Assembly (NCBI GenBank): GCA_009923345.1
Contig: RFTR01000008.1
Span: 1 to 23,492, forward strand
Length of the DNA: 23,492 nt
Reading direction: 5' to 3'
From: Betaproteobacteria bacterium
Lineage (GTDB): Bacteria > Pseudomonadota > Gammaproteobacteria > Burkholderiales > Burkholderiaceae_C
The notes under the pieces were generated by a model. That model searched no databases. It worked only from the letters and a program-made list of their open reading frames with translations, and was not told the DNA's origin. Below, in pieces: positions 8,114 to 15,612 of this stretch. How positions within the stretch are numbered: the stretch's first letter is position 1; every line of letters begins with the position of its first letter. A program made the position numbers and the translations under genes.

Positions 8114-9199
8114 TTAAGCGAGTTGTGCGAATTTCCAGGCCAATTCAGCCATGGGGCGGGCGCCAGCGCCTGAGGTTTTTGCCTGTTCGCTGGAGGCAGT
8201 ACCTGCTTCCACACGTTTAGCAATGCCTTGCAAAATGGCAGCAATGCGGAACATGTTGTAGGCAAGATAAAAATTCCAATCGGTTTTTAAATCGCTTGGT
8301 GTTGCCAATCCTGTGCGGTCACAGTACTTGTGGATGTATTCAGATTCAGTGGGGATGCCAATAGCAGCAACATCAACACCGCCAATGCCTCTAAAAGTGC
8401 CTGGCGGTATGTGCCACGCCATACAGTGGTAACTGAAGTCGGCCAAAGGATGGCCAATGGTCGAGAGTTCCCAATCCAACACGGCCATCACTTTGTTGTC
8501 GGTGGGATGGAACATCAGGTTATCCAAGCGGTAGTCGCCATGCACGATGCTGACTTTAGAAGCATCCAAAGCGCTTGCAGGCATATTCGCTGGCAACCAT
8601 TGCATCAGGTTGTTCATTTCTGCGATGGTTTGGGTTTCAGACGCAACATATTGCTTACTCCAGCGACCAATTTGACGCTCGAAGTAATTGCCAGGTTTGC
8701 CGTAATCCGCCAAGCCGCAGTCTTTGTACGCGACTGTGTGAAGCGCTGAAATGACTCGGTTCATTTCGTCGTAAATACCAGCACGTTGCGCATTGCTCAA
8801 GTCAGGCAAAGTCTGATCCCATAAAACACGGCCTTGGACAAACTCCATCACATAGAACGCACGACCAATGACAGACTCGTCTTCACACAACACATGCATT
8901 TTGGCGACGGGCACATCGGTGTTTTGCAAGCCTTGCATGACTTTAAATTCACGCTCGACCGCATGCGCAGAAGGCAACAGTTTGGCAACAGGACCAGGCT
9001 TGGCACGCATCACATAACTTTGCGACGGTGTAACGAGTTTGTAGGTGGGATTGGATTGCCCGCCTTTGAACATTTCTACGGTCAACGGGCCTTTGAAACC
9101 AGGCAAATGTTGGCTCAGCCAAGCTTGGAAAGCTGATTCATCAAACTGGTGCGCGCCACTAACTGCCTTAGTGCCTTCGAAGTTCTCGTAGCGACTCAT
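8114..9199 (-). CDS. APH-fold phosphotransferase family protein (ACAD10/11 kinase-domain-like)
   Basis: This 361-residue cytoplasmic protein has the aminoglycoside phosphotransferase/choline kinase fold. The nucleotide loop is around FKGGQSNPTYKL (44-55), the catalytic loop is VHGDYRLDNLMF (219-230, with Asp222 and Asn227) and the metal-binding Asp is in VLDWE (Asp242). Antibiotic resistance is unlikely given its place in a catabolic operon. Homologues of this size, such as LvaA of the Pseudomonas levulinate pathway and the N-terminal domain of ACAD10/11, phosphorylate the hydroxyl of 4-hydroxyacyl-CoA so that a dehydrogenase-like partner can eliminate phosphate. The ACAD10/11-like gene lies 27 bases downstream and the Crp-like regulator 14 bases upstream. 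The specific substrate is inference. Confidence 0.88.
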   Translation of the reverse strand: MSRYENFEGTKAVSGAHQFDESAFQAWLSQHLPGFKGPLTVEMFKGGQSNPTYKLVTPSQSYVMRAKPGPVAKLLPSAHAVEREFKVMQGLQNTDVPVAKMHVLCEDESVIGRAFYVMEFVQGRVLWDQTLPDLSNAQRAGIYDEMNRVISALHTVAYKDCGLADYGKPGNYFERQIGRWSKQYVASETQTIAEMNNLMQWLPANMPASALDASKVSIVHGDYRLDNLMFHPTDNKVMAVLDWELSTIGHPLADFSYHCMAWHIPPGTFRGIGGVDVAAIGIPTESEYIHKYCDRTGLATPSDLKTDWNFYLAYNMFRIAAILQGIAKRVEAGTASSEQAKTSGAGARPMAELAWKFAQLA

Positions 9200-9213
9200 T
9201 TAAAAGATGCCTT

Positions 9214-9933
9214 TCAATGGTCGGCTTCGCTGATACGCAAAAGAGCATCGCGGTTGCGAATGACCAAGCCACCTGGCTCGATCCGAATCGCGTCTTCGCG
9301 CTCCATGGCTTTGAGCTCTTGGTTGACACGTTGGCGCGACGCTCCCAACAGCTGAGCCAGTTCTTCTTGCGCTAAATGCAGACCGATACGAATTTCCTCG
9401 CCGTTTGAGAGCGAAGGTACTCCGTAACTGCGCACGAGATGCAATAACTGCTTGGCCAAGCGCGAACGCAGAGGCAGGGTGTTGAGATCTTCCACCAAGC
9501 CAAACAATTGGCGAATGCGTCTGGCTTGTAAGCGCAACATGGCCTCGTAAAACTCGACGTGTTGGCTGAGTATTTTTTGAAAGTCGGCTTTTGCAACGCA
9601 CAAAATTGTTGTCTCGCCATGCGCGTAAACATCGTGGGTTCGGCGATCGCCGTCCAAGATAGCCACGTCGCCAAACCAGATGCCTGGTTCCACGTAGGTG
9701 AAAGTAATTTGCTTGCCAGACAGCGATGTCGAACTCACCCGCACTGCACCTTTGGCGCACGCCATCCACTCTTCGGGCGGGTCTCCACGCGCCGCGATCA
9801 AATCGCCGTCTTTGCATCGTTTGACGTAAGCGCATCTAAGAATGTCGTGTCTAAGTGAAGGTGAAAGGGATGAGAACCAACGGCCAGCGTTGATTGACTC
9901 GCGTTCGTCGATAGTAAGAATGGGTTCTTCCAT
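9214..9933 (-). CDS. Crp/Fnr family transcriptional regulator
   Basis: This is a DNA-binding regulator with an N-terminal cyclic-nucleotide-binding-like beta barrel and a C-terminal winged helix. The barrel shows WFGDVAILDGDRRTHDVYA, where Arg-Thr stands at the place of the phosphate-binding Arg-Ser of E. coli CRP. The helix-turn-helix is around LAQEELAQLLGASRQRVNQE. The Cys cluster of FNR-type oxygen sensors is absent. I chose the ATG at 9933 (239 residues); a TTG eight codons upstream (9957) is also open, and neither has a well-spaced Shine-Dalgarno. It lies 14 bases upstream of the kinase gene, so it is probably the first gene of a kinase-dehydrogenase-GST transcript and may regulate it. 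The ligand is unknown; an acyl-CoA, a cyclic nucleotide or another effector are all possible. Confidence 0.92.
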   Translation of the reverse strand: MEEPILTIDERESINAGRWFSSLSPSLRHDILRCAYVKRCKDGDLIAARGDPPEEWMACAKGAVRVSSTSLSGKQITFTYVEPGIWFGDVAILDGDRRTHDVYAHGETTILCVAKADFQKILSQHVEFYEAMLRLQARRIRQLFGLVEDLNTLPLRSRLAKQLLHLVRSYGVPSLSNGEEIRIGLHLAQEELAQLLGASRQRVNQELKAMEREDAIRIEPGGLVIRNRDALLRISEADH

Positions 9934-9982
9934 AGCCTGTCTTGTGTGTGACCTCAAATTGATAAATTGTCGCGGGGGAGAC

Positions 9983-10014
9983 CGCTTGTACGAAGCGACC
10001 CTAGCGTAAATACG
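9983..10014. promoter_or_regulatory. Two short inverted repeats upstream of the Crp-like gene
   Basis: CGCTT-GTACG-AAGCG (9983-9997) and CGTA-AA-TACG (10005-10014) lie in the 90-base gap between the crotonase stop and the Crp-like start codon, about 50-80 bases upstream of that start. The second shares the core GTAAATAC with the palindrome at 6086-6099. These are candidate operator or autoregulatory sites; no factor is identified. Confidence 0.3.
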
Positions 10015-10023
10015 GGGGTGGGC

Positions 10024-10803
10024 TTATTTATAAATGGGTTTTTCTTTGTTCAAAAAGGCGGAAATACCAACCCCCGCGTTAGCGTGGTGTAAGTTTTTTA
10101 CAAAGTGGTCGCGTTCTTGGGTTAATTGGATATGGAGGCTCTGGGTCGCTGCATCATTGATCAACTCTTTGATGCTTTGCATGGCATTGGGCGCACGCGC
10201 ATTGATTTGTTCAGTCAAATCTAGTGCCTGTGTCAAAGCGGTTCCCGATTCCACCAGACGGTTCACGCTACCTAGAGCATGCAGGCGTTCAGCGCTAATT
10301 CGCTCGCCCAACAGCATGAGTTCTGCGGCTAATTGGCGAGGTAAGGTGTGAGACAAATTCCAACTACCGCCTCCATCAGGAGACAAAGCAATACTGCTGT
10401 AAGCCATGACAAAAATACTGTCCCTTGCAGCTACAACCAGATCGCACATCAACACTAAGGAGAAACCTGCACCCGCGGCAGCGCCTTCGACCGCAGCAAT
10501 GACGGGTTTGGGAAAGGTGTGAATAGCCTCCATCCAGGTATGCAACCCATCAATGCTTTGCGCTTGAACTTCCTTGGGTTGTTCACGGTTAGCCAATAAG
10601 CGTTGCAGATTTCCGCCTGCACAAAAGTGTGCGCCTTCACCCGTGATGATGACGCTACGTATTTCAGGATTGCTTTCGGCGGCATTCAAAGCTTCGATGC
10701 CAGCGGTATAGATTTCAGGACCTAAGGCATTGCGAAGCGTTGGGTTGGAGATGGTCAAAACCAGTGTTTGGCCGTGCACTGCACTTTTGAGTTGCCCAAT
10801 CAT
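10024..10803 (-). CDS. Enoyl-CoA hydratase/isomerase (crotonase) family protein, PaaG-like
   Basis: This 259-residue cytoplasmic crotonase-fold enzyme has the acyl-CoA oxyanion-hole segments GAHFCAGGNL (about 57-66) and VEGAAAGAGFSLVLMCD (about 105-121). Aligned by eye with classical enoyl-CoA hydratase, both catalytic glutamates are absent: the first position is Ser115 and the second Tyr135. The SPDGGGSW segment keeps an Asp (Asp143) at the place of the catalytic Asp of PaaG. An isomerase acting on a 2,3- or 3,4-unsaturated or epoxy/oxepin CoA thioester is therefore more likely than a hydratase. The ATG directly abuts the stop of the 3-hydroxyacyl-CoA dehydrogenase gene (TAAATG), indicating coupling. 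No phenylacetyl-CoA epoxidase genes are visible, so membership of the phenylacetate pathway is not shown. Confidence 0.88.
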   Translation of the reverse strand: MIGQLKSAVHGQTLVLTISNPTLRNALGPEIYTAGIEALNAAESNPEIRSVIITGEGAHFCAGGNLQRLLANREQPKEVQAQSIDGLHTWMEAIHTFPKPVIAAVEGAAAGAGFSLVLMCDLVVAARDSIFVMAYSSIALSPDGGGSWNLSHTLPRQLAAELMLLGERISAERLHALGSVNRLVESGTALTQALDLTEQINARAPNAMQSIKELINDAATQSLHIQLTQERDHFVKNLHHANAGVGISAFLNKEKPIYK

Positions 10804-12324
10804 TTATTGCTCGACGTGGGTCAAACTCAAACCAATGGCGCCGCGACGGCGCAGCCATGGGCTAGGGCGATAGCGTGGGTCACCATAAACGGTTTGCACA
10901 TTGAAAAGTACTTCCAGAATTTCTGTGGGTCCATACAAATCACCCATAGCCAAAGGGCCCATCGGATATCCCAAACCTAAAGTCACTGCAGTCTCTAAAT
11001 CTTGGGGGCTGCAAATGCCTTGCTGGCAAATATCGCAGGCAATATTGACGATATTGGCAACGACCCGCTGGGTCACAAACCCGCCACTGTCGCGGATAAC
11101 GCTAACGGCTTTACCGTCGCGTGCAAACAATGAGTGCGCTGCTTCGCGCATATCAACACGTGTCGCGGGGTTGGTGGCAAGCACGCGGCGCTTGGTCAAC
11201 TTGTCGTCGATTAAAAAATCAATGCCGATCGTGCGCGCAGGATCTAGACGCTCGACTATTGCAACGGTAGTGACATCAAAGCCCAGTGGCGCCACGATGG
11301 ACAGGGCTTGCGCAGAAGGAGAGGCACCTGTTTCTATCTTGGCGCCCAAGTTCTTGAGAAGTTGCAGCAGTTCAGCACGTCTTACCGCGCGGGTTGATAC
11401 CCAAACTGGCGGCATTTCGTGGACTTCGGGGATGGGTAGTTCAGCGGGGATTTGCGCTACCCCGTTCTCGTACTTGTAGAAACCATCAGAAACTTTTTTG
11501 CCGAGCACACCACCAGCTAATCTTTGTGCGGTGATAACACTTGGACGGTAGCGAGGCTCTTCGTAGTACTGCTGGTAAATGGATTCCATGACTGGATGCG
11601 AGACATCCAGGGCAGTTAGGTCCATAAGCTCAAAGGGCCCGAGTTTGAAACCAGCTTGGTCTTTCAAAATGCGGTCAATAGTGGCGAAATCTGCAATGCC
11701 TTCAGACACAATACGCAGCGCTTCCGTGCCGTAACCGCGCCCCGCATGGTTCACGATGAAACCCGGTGTGTCTTGGGCATTAACCGCTTTGTGGCCCATT
11801 TGCTTGGCATAGTCGCTCAATGCCGAGCAAACGCCGGGGCTGGTTTTGAGACCGGCAATGACTTCCACTACTTTCATCAGAGGAACGGGGTTGAAGAAGT
11901 GATACCCCGCGAATTGCTCTGGGCGCTTGAGGGCTGCAGCGATTGCTGTGACTGAAAGGGAGGATGTATTGGTGACCAGCACTGCGCTAGGGCCCACTAA
12001 TTGTTCGAGTTCAGCAAAGAAAGACTTCTTGACGTCTAAGCGTTCAACAATGGCTTCAATCACCAAATCGCAGTCATTCAAGTCGTTTAACTGCTCGGCA
12101 CTTTGAAGATTGGCTTTGAATTGCGTGACCTGCTCTGCGGTAAAGCGGTTTTTTTCCAGCAGTTTGTCCCATTGCTGTTGAATATTTTTGGAAGCTTTGG
12201 CTACGGCCTCCGATTGCACGTCATAGAGTTTGACAAGACTGCCGGCCTGGGCTGCGATTTGGGCGATCCCTTGACCCATAGCGCCAGTCCCAACAACGCC
12301 AACTGTTTGAAAAATAGGTTTCAT
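10804..12324 (-). CDS. 3-hydroxyacyl-CoA dehydrogenase, PaaH/PaaC type
   Basis: This enzyme oxidises a 3-hydroxyacyl-CoA to the 3-ketoacyl-CoA with NAD+. It has an N-terminal Rossmann motif VVGTGAMGQGIAQIAAQAG (about 9-27), the active-site region TNTSSLSV, then HFFNPVPLMKVVEVI and DTPGFIVNHAGRGYG. A second copy of the C-terminal domain (RDSGGFVTQRVVANIVN) follows, which is typical of the long form annotated as the phenylacetate-pathway dehydrogenase (about 500 residues). I chose the ATG at 12324 (506 residues), where the family homology begins; a TTG at 12369 is open but adds an unlikely 15 residues. It is followed immediately by the PaaG-like crotonase, so the two probably act in sequence. 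The downstream thiolase is not in the window. Confidence 0.9.
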   Translation of the reverse strand: MKPIFQTVGVVGTGAMGQGIAQIAAQAGSLVKLYDVQSEAVAKASKNIQQQWDKLLEKNRFTAEQVTQFKANLQSAEQLNDLNDCDLVIEAIVERLDVKKSFFAELEQLVGPSAVLVTNTSSLSVTAIAAALKRPEQFAGYHFFNPVPLMKVVEVIAGLKTSPGVCSALSDYAKQMGHKAVNAQDTPGFIVNHAGRGYGTEALRIVSEGIADFATIDRILKDQAGFKLGPFELMDLTALDVSHPVMESIYQQYYEEPRYRPSVITAQRLAGGVLGKKVSDGFYKYENGVAQIPAELPIPEVHEMPPVWVSTRAVRRAELLQLLKNLGAKIETGASPSAQALSIVAPLGFDVTTVAIVERLDPARTIGIDFLIDDKLTKRRVLATNPATRVDMREAAHSLFARDGKAVSVIRDSGGFVTQRVVANIVNIACDICQQGICSPQDLETAVTLGLGYPMGPLAMGDLYGPTEILEVLFNVQTVYGDPRYRPSPWLRRRGAIGLSLTHVEQ

Positions 12325-12383
12325 AACGGAATTATCGCTGAGCCCTTCTTGTCCGATAACCGAGAACAAGGCCAGTTTTGGGT

Positions 12384-13550
12384 TTAAAGAAATTTCCTAA
12401 AACGACGTGTGGCATGCGCAGCCAACAGGCTGGTTGCTATCGCCAACAAGACGCCACCAAAGGCAAACCAATGCAACTGGTCCATGCGTCCATGGGCGAT
12501 TAACCACCCGCCACCTGCTGAACCTACCGCTTGGCCCAAATATATAGAAGAGGTGTTGAGCGCTACGGAACCAGCAGAAAGTTTGGGTTCGATATGGACC
12601 AAACGCGCTTGTTGCGCAGAGTTGCAGGCAAACATCCCCAAACCCCATGGCGTCATGACTAAAAGTGCCGAGTAGAAATTACTGCCAAACGTCCAGCAGA
12701 CCATGCTGATCGAGATAAGTAACAAACTAAAAGTAACTGCCTTGTCAGCGCCAAAACGGTCCACGTGACGTGACAACATCACATTTCCAAATAGGCCGCA
12801 GGCACCAAACCAGCCCAGCAACAAACTCAGTTCATCCGGCGTGGTTAAAAGCGTGAGTTTGAAATAGGGCGCAAAGTAGGCTGTCAAAAAAAACTGGCCG
12901 CTTGCGCTGATCACGGTGACAAGCAGCGTCAGCACCAAGGGTTTGCTGTTGAATGTTTCGCGCCATGCGGCGAGCGTCATAACAGGCGGCGCGATTTTGT
13001 CAGGAAGAACCCCCCATACCCATGCCGCACTGATCAATGACAAAACTGACAACAAAGCAAATACGCTTCGCCAACCGTAGACCTCACTCAACCAAGCCGC
13101 AATGGGCATTCCAAAGACAGAGGAAATCGACCAACCTAAAAAAATAAAAGTGATAGCGCGGCCACGCGCCTGGGGTTCGGCCAATTGGCCAATACACGCT
13201 GCCGCTTGGGGGGTAAAGATGGCTGGGGCCAACATGGCGATGACCCGAAACCACAAAATATGCTCGTAATCAGGCATGACCAAGCAAACCGCATGCATGA
13301 CCCCGTACCAAAGCATGACCAGCGCCAACAACTTACGCCTGTCATAGGTTCCAAGCACAGATGCAAATACTGGGGCGCTTAAGCACATCAAAATAGAGCC
13401 CGCGGTGATTAATCCGCCGGCAGCTGAAATGCTGACGCCCAAGTTATGGCTAATGTCGTTCAGTGCGCCAGGGACCATCAGAACGCCGAACCCAATGACG
13501 GCGTTGCCAAACAAAAGGCACCACAAAAGCGCAGGCGAGAGACGATGCAT
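12384..13550 (-). CDS. MFS transporter, AraJ/drug-proton-antiporter-like
   Basis: This 388-residue inner-membrane protein has about 12 hydrophobic segments and the MFS layout. Motif A in the first cytoplasmic loop is GTYDRRKLLAL (about 67-77), and RGRAITFIFLGWSISSVFGMP (about 129-149, of which the GWSISSVFGMP part lies in a membrane segment) is typical of arabinose-efflux-like carriers. It starts 6 bases after the 2-hydroxyacid dehydrogenase stop, so the pair is likely co-transcribed. It may export or import a small organic acid or drug; no substrate can be assigned. Confidence 0.85.
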   Translation of the reverse strand: MHRLSPALLWCLLFGNAVIGFGVLMVPGALNDISHNLGVSISAAGGLITAGSILMCLSAPVFASVLGTYDRRKLLALVMLWYGVMHAVCLVMPDYEHILWFRVIAMLAPAIFTPQAAACIGQLAEPQARGRAITFIFLGWSISSVFGMPIAAWLSEVYGWRSVFALLSVLSLISAAWVWGVLPDKIAPPVMTLAAWRETFNSKPLVLTLLVTVISASGQFFLTAYFAPYFKLTLLTTPDELSLLLGWFGACGLFGNVMLSRHVDRFGADKAVTFSLLLISISMVCWTFGSNFYSALLVMTPWGLGMFACNSAQQARLVHIEPKLSAGSVALNTSSIYLGQAVGSAGGGWLIAHGRMDQLHWFAFGGVLLAIATSLLAAHATRRFRKFL

Positions 13551-13556
13551 CTCTTT

Positions 13557-14564
13557 TTATCTGCGAACTTGTAATGCGCCGGGGTTGACGATATTGGTTG
13601 GGGTACCTTTGATGAAATTGACCACGTTGTCAAACGCAGTTCCAAAGTACAGCTCGTAACTTTCTTGTTCTACATAGCCAATATGCGGGGTGCAAATGCA
13701 GTTTTCTAAACGCAATAAGGCATGGCCTTGCAAGATGGGTTCGCTCTCGAATACGTCTATGGCCGCCATACCGGGTCGACCTCGGTTGAGCCCAGCGAGC
13801 AATGCGTCTGGAGCCAATAGTTCGGCGCGCGATGTGTTCACAAGCAATGCCGTAGTTTTCATGACTTGAAGGTCTGCTAACGTGACGATGCCTCGGGTGC
13901 TGTCATTCAAACGAAGGTGCAAGCTCAAGATGTCGGATTGGCTAAAAAACTCCTCTCGGGTTGCTGCTGCTCCGAACCCATGTTGCACAGCTAGGGCACG
14001 CGATGCTTCGCTTCCCCAAAGCAACACCCGCATTCCAAAAGCTTTGCCATAACCCGCCAATAGCTGACCAATTTTTCCGTAACCCCAAATGCCCAAGGTT
14101 TTTCCTTTCAAAACTTGGCCTAAGGCAAAGTTGGTAGGCATGGCGCTAGATTTCAAACCCGATTGTTGCCAAGCACCGTGTTTGAGGTTGTTGATGTATT
14201 GGGGTAGGCGGCGCATAGCAGCCATGATCAGGGCCCATGTCATTTCTGCAGGGGCAACGGGAGAGCCGGCGCCTTCCGCCACCACAATGCCGCGTTCTGT
14301 GCACGCGGTGACATCCACGTGGCTACCGATCTTGCCAGTTTGCGAAATCATTTTGAGCTTAGGCAGTTTTTCAATCAGTTGGCGCGTGATGTGCGTGCGT
14401 TCACGGATCAACACCAAGATTTCAGCGTCTTTGAGTCGGACTGACAACTGACCAACACCTTTAATCGTGTTGGTGAAAACCTTGGCCGGATAGGCTTCTA
14501 ATTTATTGGAGCAATTGAGTTTTCTAACGACGTCTTGGTAGTCGTCAAGGATGATGATGTTCAT
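13557..14564 (-). CDS. D-isomer-specific 2-hydroxyacid dehydrogenase family protein
   Basis: This 335-residue cytoplasmic NAD(P)-dependent dehydrogenase is related to phosphoglycerate dehydrogenase and hydroxypyruvate reductase. The nucleotide-binding motif is GYGKIG (161-166). The catalytic triad is visible as Arg246 in NTSRAELL, Glu275 in VFESEP and His294 in CTPHIGY. It would interconvert a 2-keto acid and a D-2-hydroxy acid. It lacks the C-terminal ACT domain of long SerA proteins. The ATG at 14564 lies 35 bases after the small gene that follows lexA, and the MFS gene follows by 6 bases. The substrate is not determined. Confidence 0.9.
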   Translation of the reverse strand: MNIIILDDYQDVVRKLNCSNKLEAYPAKVFTNTIKGVGQLSVRLKDAEILVLIRERTHITRQLIEKLPKLKMISQTGKIGSHVDVTACTERGIVVAEGAGSPVAPAEMTWALIMAAMRRLPQYINNLKHGAWQQSGLKSSAMPTNFALGQVLKGKTLGIWGYGKIGQLLAGYGKAFGMRVLLWGSEASRALAVQHGFGAAATREEFFSQSDILSLHLRLNDSTRGIVTLADLQVMKTTALLVNTSRAELLAPDALLAGLNRGRPGMAAIDVFESEPILQGHALLRLENCICTPHIGYVEQESYELYFGTAFDNVVNFIKGTPTNIVNPGALQVRR

Positions 14565-14576
14565 CCCCCAATTGTG

Positions 14577-14597
14577 CCTTGCTACCCAGGGGCAAGG
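14577..14597 (-). other. Hairpin-forming inverted repeat between the small lexA-downstream gene and the 2-hydroxyacid dehydrogenase
   Basis: The arms CCTTGC (14577-14582) and GCAAGG (14592-14597) can pair, and the loop contains CCC-A-GGG, which could extend the stem. No T-run follows on the minus strand, so an intrinsic terminator is unlikely. It could partly separate the lexA transcript from the catabolic genes. Confidence 0.25.
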
Positions 14598-14599
14598 GC

Positions 14600-14845
14600 T
14601 TAGTGTCTGTTTTCGAACTCTGCTAATCGGTCGAGTTCAGCGCACACATCAGCCATGCGGCCAGATATCACCATACGACCAGCGCTTTGGCGGTTTTGTT
14701 GGGCTTCCATGACGCGTGCAACGCGAAGAGGGATGTTTGTTCCAAAGGCAGGCGAACTTTGCATGGTTGGCGCAGGCATAAAACTGCGAACGGAAGAGTT
14801 GAGGGGGTTAAGTAAGCGGTAAGCGCTAAACAAGGCGATGTTCAT
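14600..14845 (-). CDS. Small hypothetical protein downstream of lexA
   Basis: This is an 81-residue protein of unknown function. It has no signal peptide, no clear membrane segment and no Cys. The N-terminal third is Ser/Pro-rich; the C-terminal half looks helical and carries SAGRMVISGRMADVCAELDR (about 54-73), which has the look of a conserved segment. It starts 12 bases after the lexA stop with a purine-rich AGAGAG about 7 bases before the ATG, so it should be translated from the lexA transcript and thus be LexA-controlled. The position and normal codon use argue for a real gene. I do not assign a function. Confidence 0.7.
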   Translation of the reverse strand: MNIALFSAYRLLNPLNSSVRSFMPAPTMQSSPAFGTNIPLRVARVMEAQQNRQSAGRMVISGRMADVCAELDRLAEFENRH

Positions 14846-14857
14846 GGGGTGCTCTCT

Positions 14858-15535
14858 TTACATCAGAAAATTATTACGAATAAGGCCAACAGCCAAGCCT
14901 TCGATTTCAAAAGGTTCGTCGTTTTGCACGATGATGGTTTTAAAGTCTGGGTTTTCGGCGTGCAACTCAATGCGGTCTGATTTACGTTCAAACCTTTTCA
15001 CAGTGACGTCATCGCCCAAGCGTGCCACCACAATTTGGCCGTTTTTCGCCTCGCGGGTGGATTGAACGGCTAACAAGTCGCCATCCATGATTCCGGCGTC
15101 TCGCATGGACATGCCGCGTACACGCAAAAGGTAGTCAGCTTTACGGTCAAACAAGCTGCTCTGGATGAGGTAGCTTTGGTCGATGTGTTCTTGCGCCAAA
15201 ATGGGTGAACCAGCGGCGACTCGGCCAATCAAAGGCAAGAGCAGGCTTTGTTGAAACTGGCTCATTTTTTCTGACAACTGCTCGGTAAAACCTGAGGCGG
15301 AATGTGCACGGTTGTGTGATTTGAGACGTATCCCACGCGAAGTGCCACTGACCAACTCGATAGCGCCTTTGCGGGCCAAGGCTTGCAAATGCTCTTCAGC
15401 CGCATTGGCAGATTTGAAGCCGAGCTCATTAGCGATTTCAGCGCGTGTGGGAGGCGAGCCCGTGTTGGCGATAGCCGATTGGATGAGCTCCAGAATTTGC
15501 TGCTGCCTGGCGGTGAGTTTCGGTAAATCTGACAT
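14858..15535 (-). CDS. lexA: LexA repressor (SOS regulon), self-cleaving S24 family
   Basis: LexA represses DNA-damage genes and inactivates itself when RecA filaments form. The protein has an N-terminal winged helix (LTARQQQILELI, then SPPTRAEIANELGF) and a C-terminal S24 peptidase domain. The cleavage bond is Ala108-Gly109 in RVAAGSP, the nucleophile is Ser143 in GMSMRDAG and the general-base Lys is Lys180 in VTVKRFER. At 225 residues it fits beta-proteobacterial LexA. I chose the ATG at 15535, with GGAG 8 bases upstream; a longer frame to 15586 would begin inside a hairpin. A near-consensus LexA box at 15591-15612 indicates autoregulation. Confidence 0.97.
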   Translation of the reverse strand: MSDLPKLTARQQQILELIQSAIANTGSPPTRAEIANELGFKSANAAEEHLQALARKGAIELVSGTSRGIRLKSHNRAHSASGFTEQLSEKMSQFQQSLLLPLIGRVAAGSPILAQEHIDQSYLIQSSLFDRKADYLLRVRGMSMRDAGIMDGDLLAVQSTREAKNGQIVVARLGDDVTVKRFERKSDRIELHAENPDFKTIIVQNDEPFEIEGLAVGLIRNNFLM

Positions 15536-15570
15536 CGTTACTTCTCCATGCACAATGGGGTTTGGTTGCA

Positions 15571-15586
15571 ATGCCTGTTTAGGCAT
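15571..15586. other. Hairpin in the lexA leader, ATGCCT-GTTT-AGGCAT
   Basis: A perfect 6-base inverted repeat with a 4-base spacer lies between the LexA box and the lexA start codon. It would be transcribed in the lexA 5' untranslated region, 36-51 bases before the start codon. It may be an RNA hairpin or a second operator; no T-run follows, so it is not a standard terminator. Confidence 0.35.
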
Positions 15587-15590
15587 CCAG

Positions 15591-15612
15591 TAACTGTATT
15601 TTTAACCAGTTA
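15591..15612. promoter_or_regulatory. LexA-binding site (SOS box) between lexA and the asparaginase gene
   Basis: The site reads TAACTG-N10-CAGTTA with perfect 6-base arms and contains CTGT-N8-CCAG. That matches the CTGT-N8-ACAG box of E. coli and beta-proteobacteria with a single difference. It lies 56 bases upstream of the lexA ATG and 17 bases upstream of the asparaginase ATG, so it can repress both divergent promoters. Confidence 0.82.

Noticed and set aside
8114..9199. Aminoglycoside resistance gene
   Set aside because: The fold matches APH, but adjacency to the ACAD10/11-like dehydrogenase and the operon context fit a metabolic kinase.
9200..9835. 211-residue minus-strand frame overlapping the Crp-like gene
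   Set aside because: It is a very Arg-rich product in a shifted frame; the overlapping frame encodes a clear Crp/Fnr protein.
10901..11479. 192-residue plus-strand frame
   Set aside because: It is antisense to the 3-hydroxyacyl-CoA dehydrogenase and shows no domain.
10024..12324. Phenylacetate (paa) degradation cluster
   Set aside because: Only PaaG-like and PaaH/PaaC-like genes are present; no epoxidase, PaaZ, PaaK or thiolase is visible, so the pathway is not supported.
12325..12369. TTG-started N-terminal extension of the 3-hydroxyacyl-CoA dehydrogenase
   Set aside because: Family similarity begins just after the ATG at 12324, and no Shine-Dalgarno supports the TTG.
15536..15586. 17-residue N-terminal extension of LexA
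   Set aside because: The ATG at 15535 has a well-placed GGAG and gives the standard LexA N-terminus; the upstream ATG lies in a hairpin.
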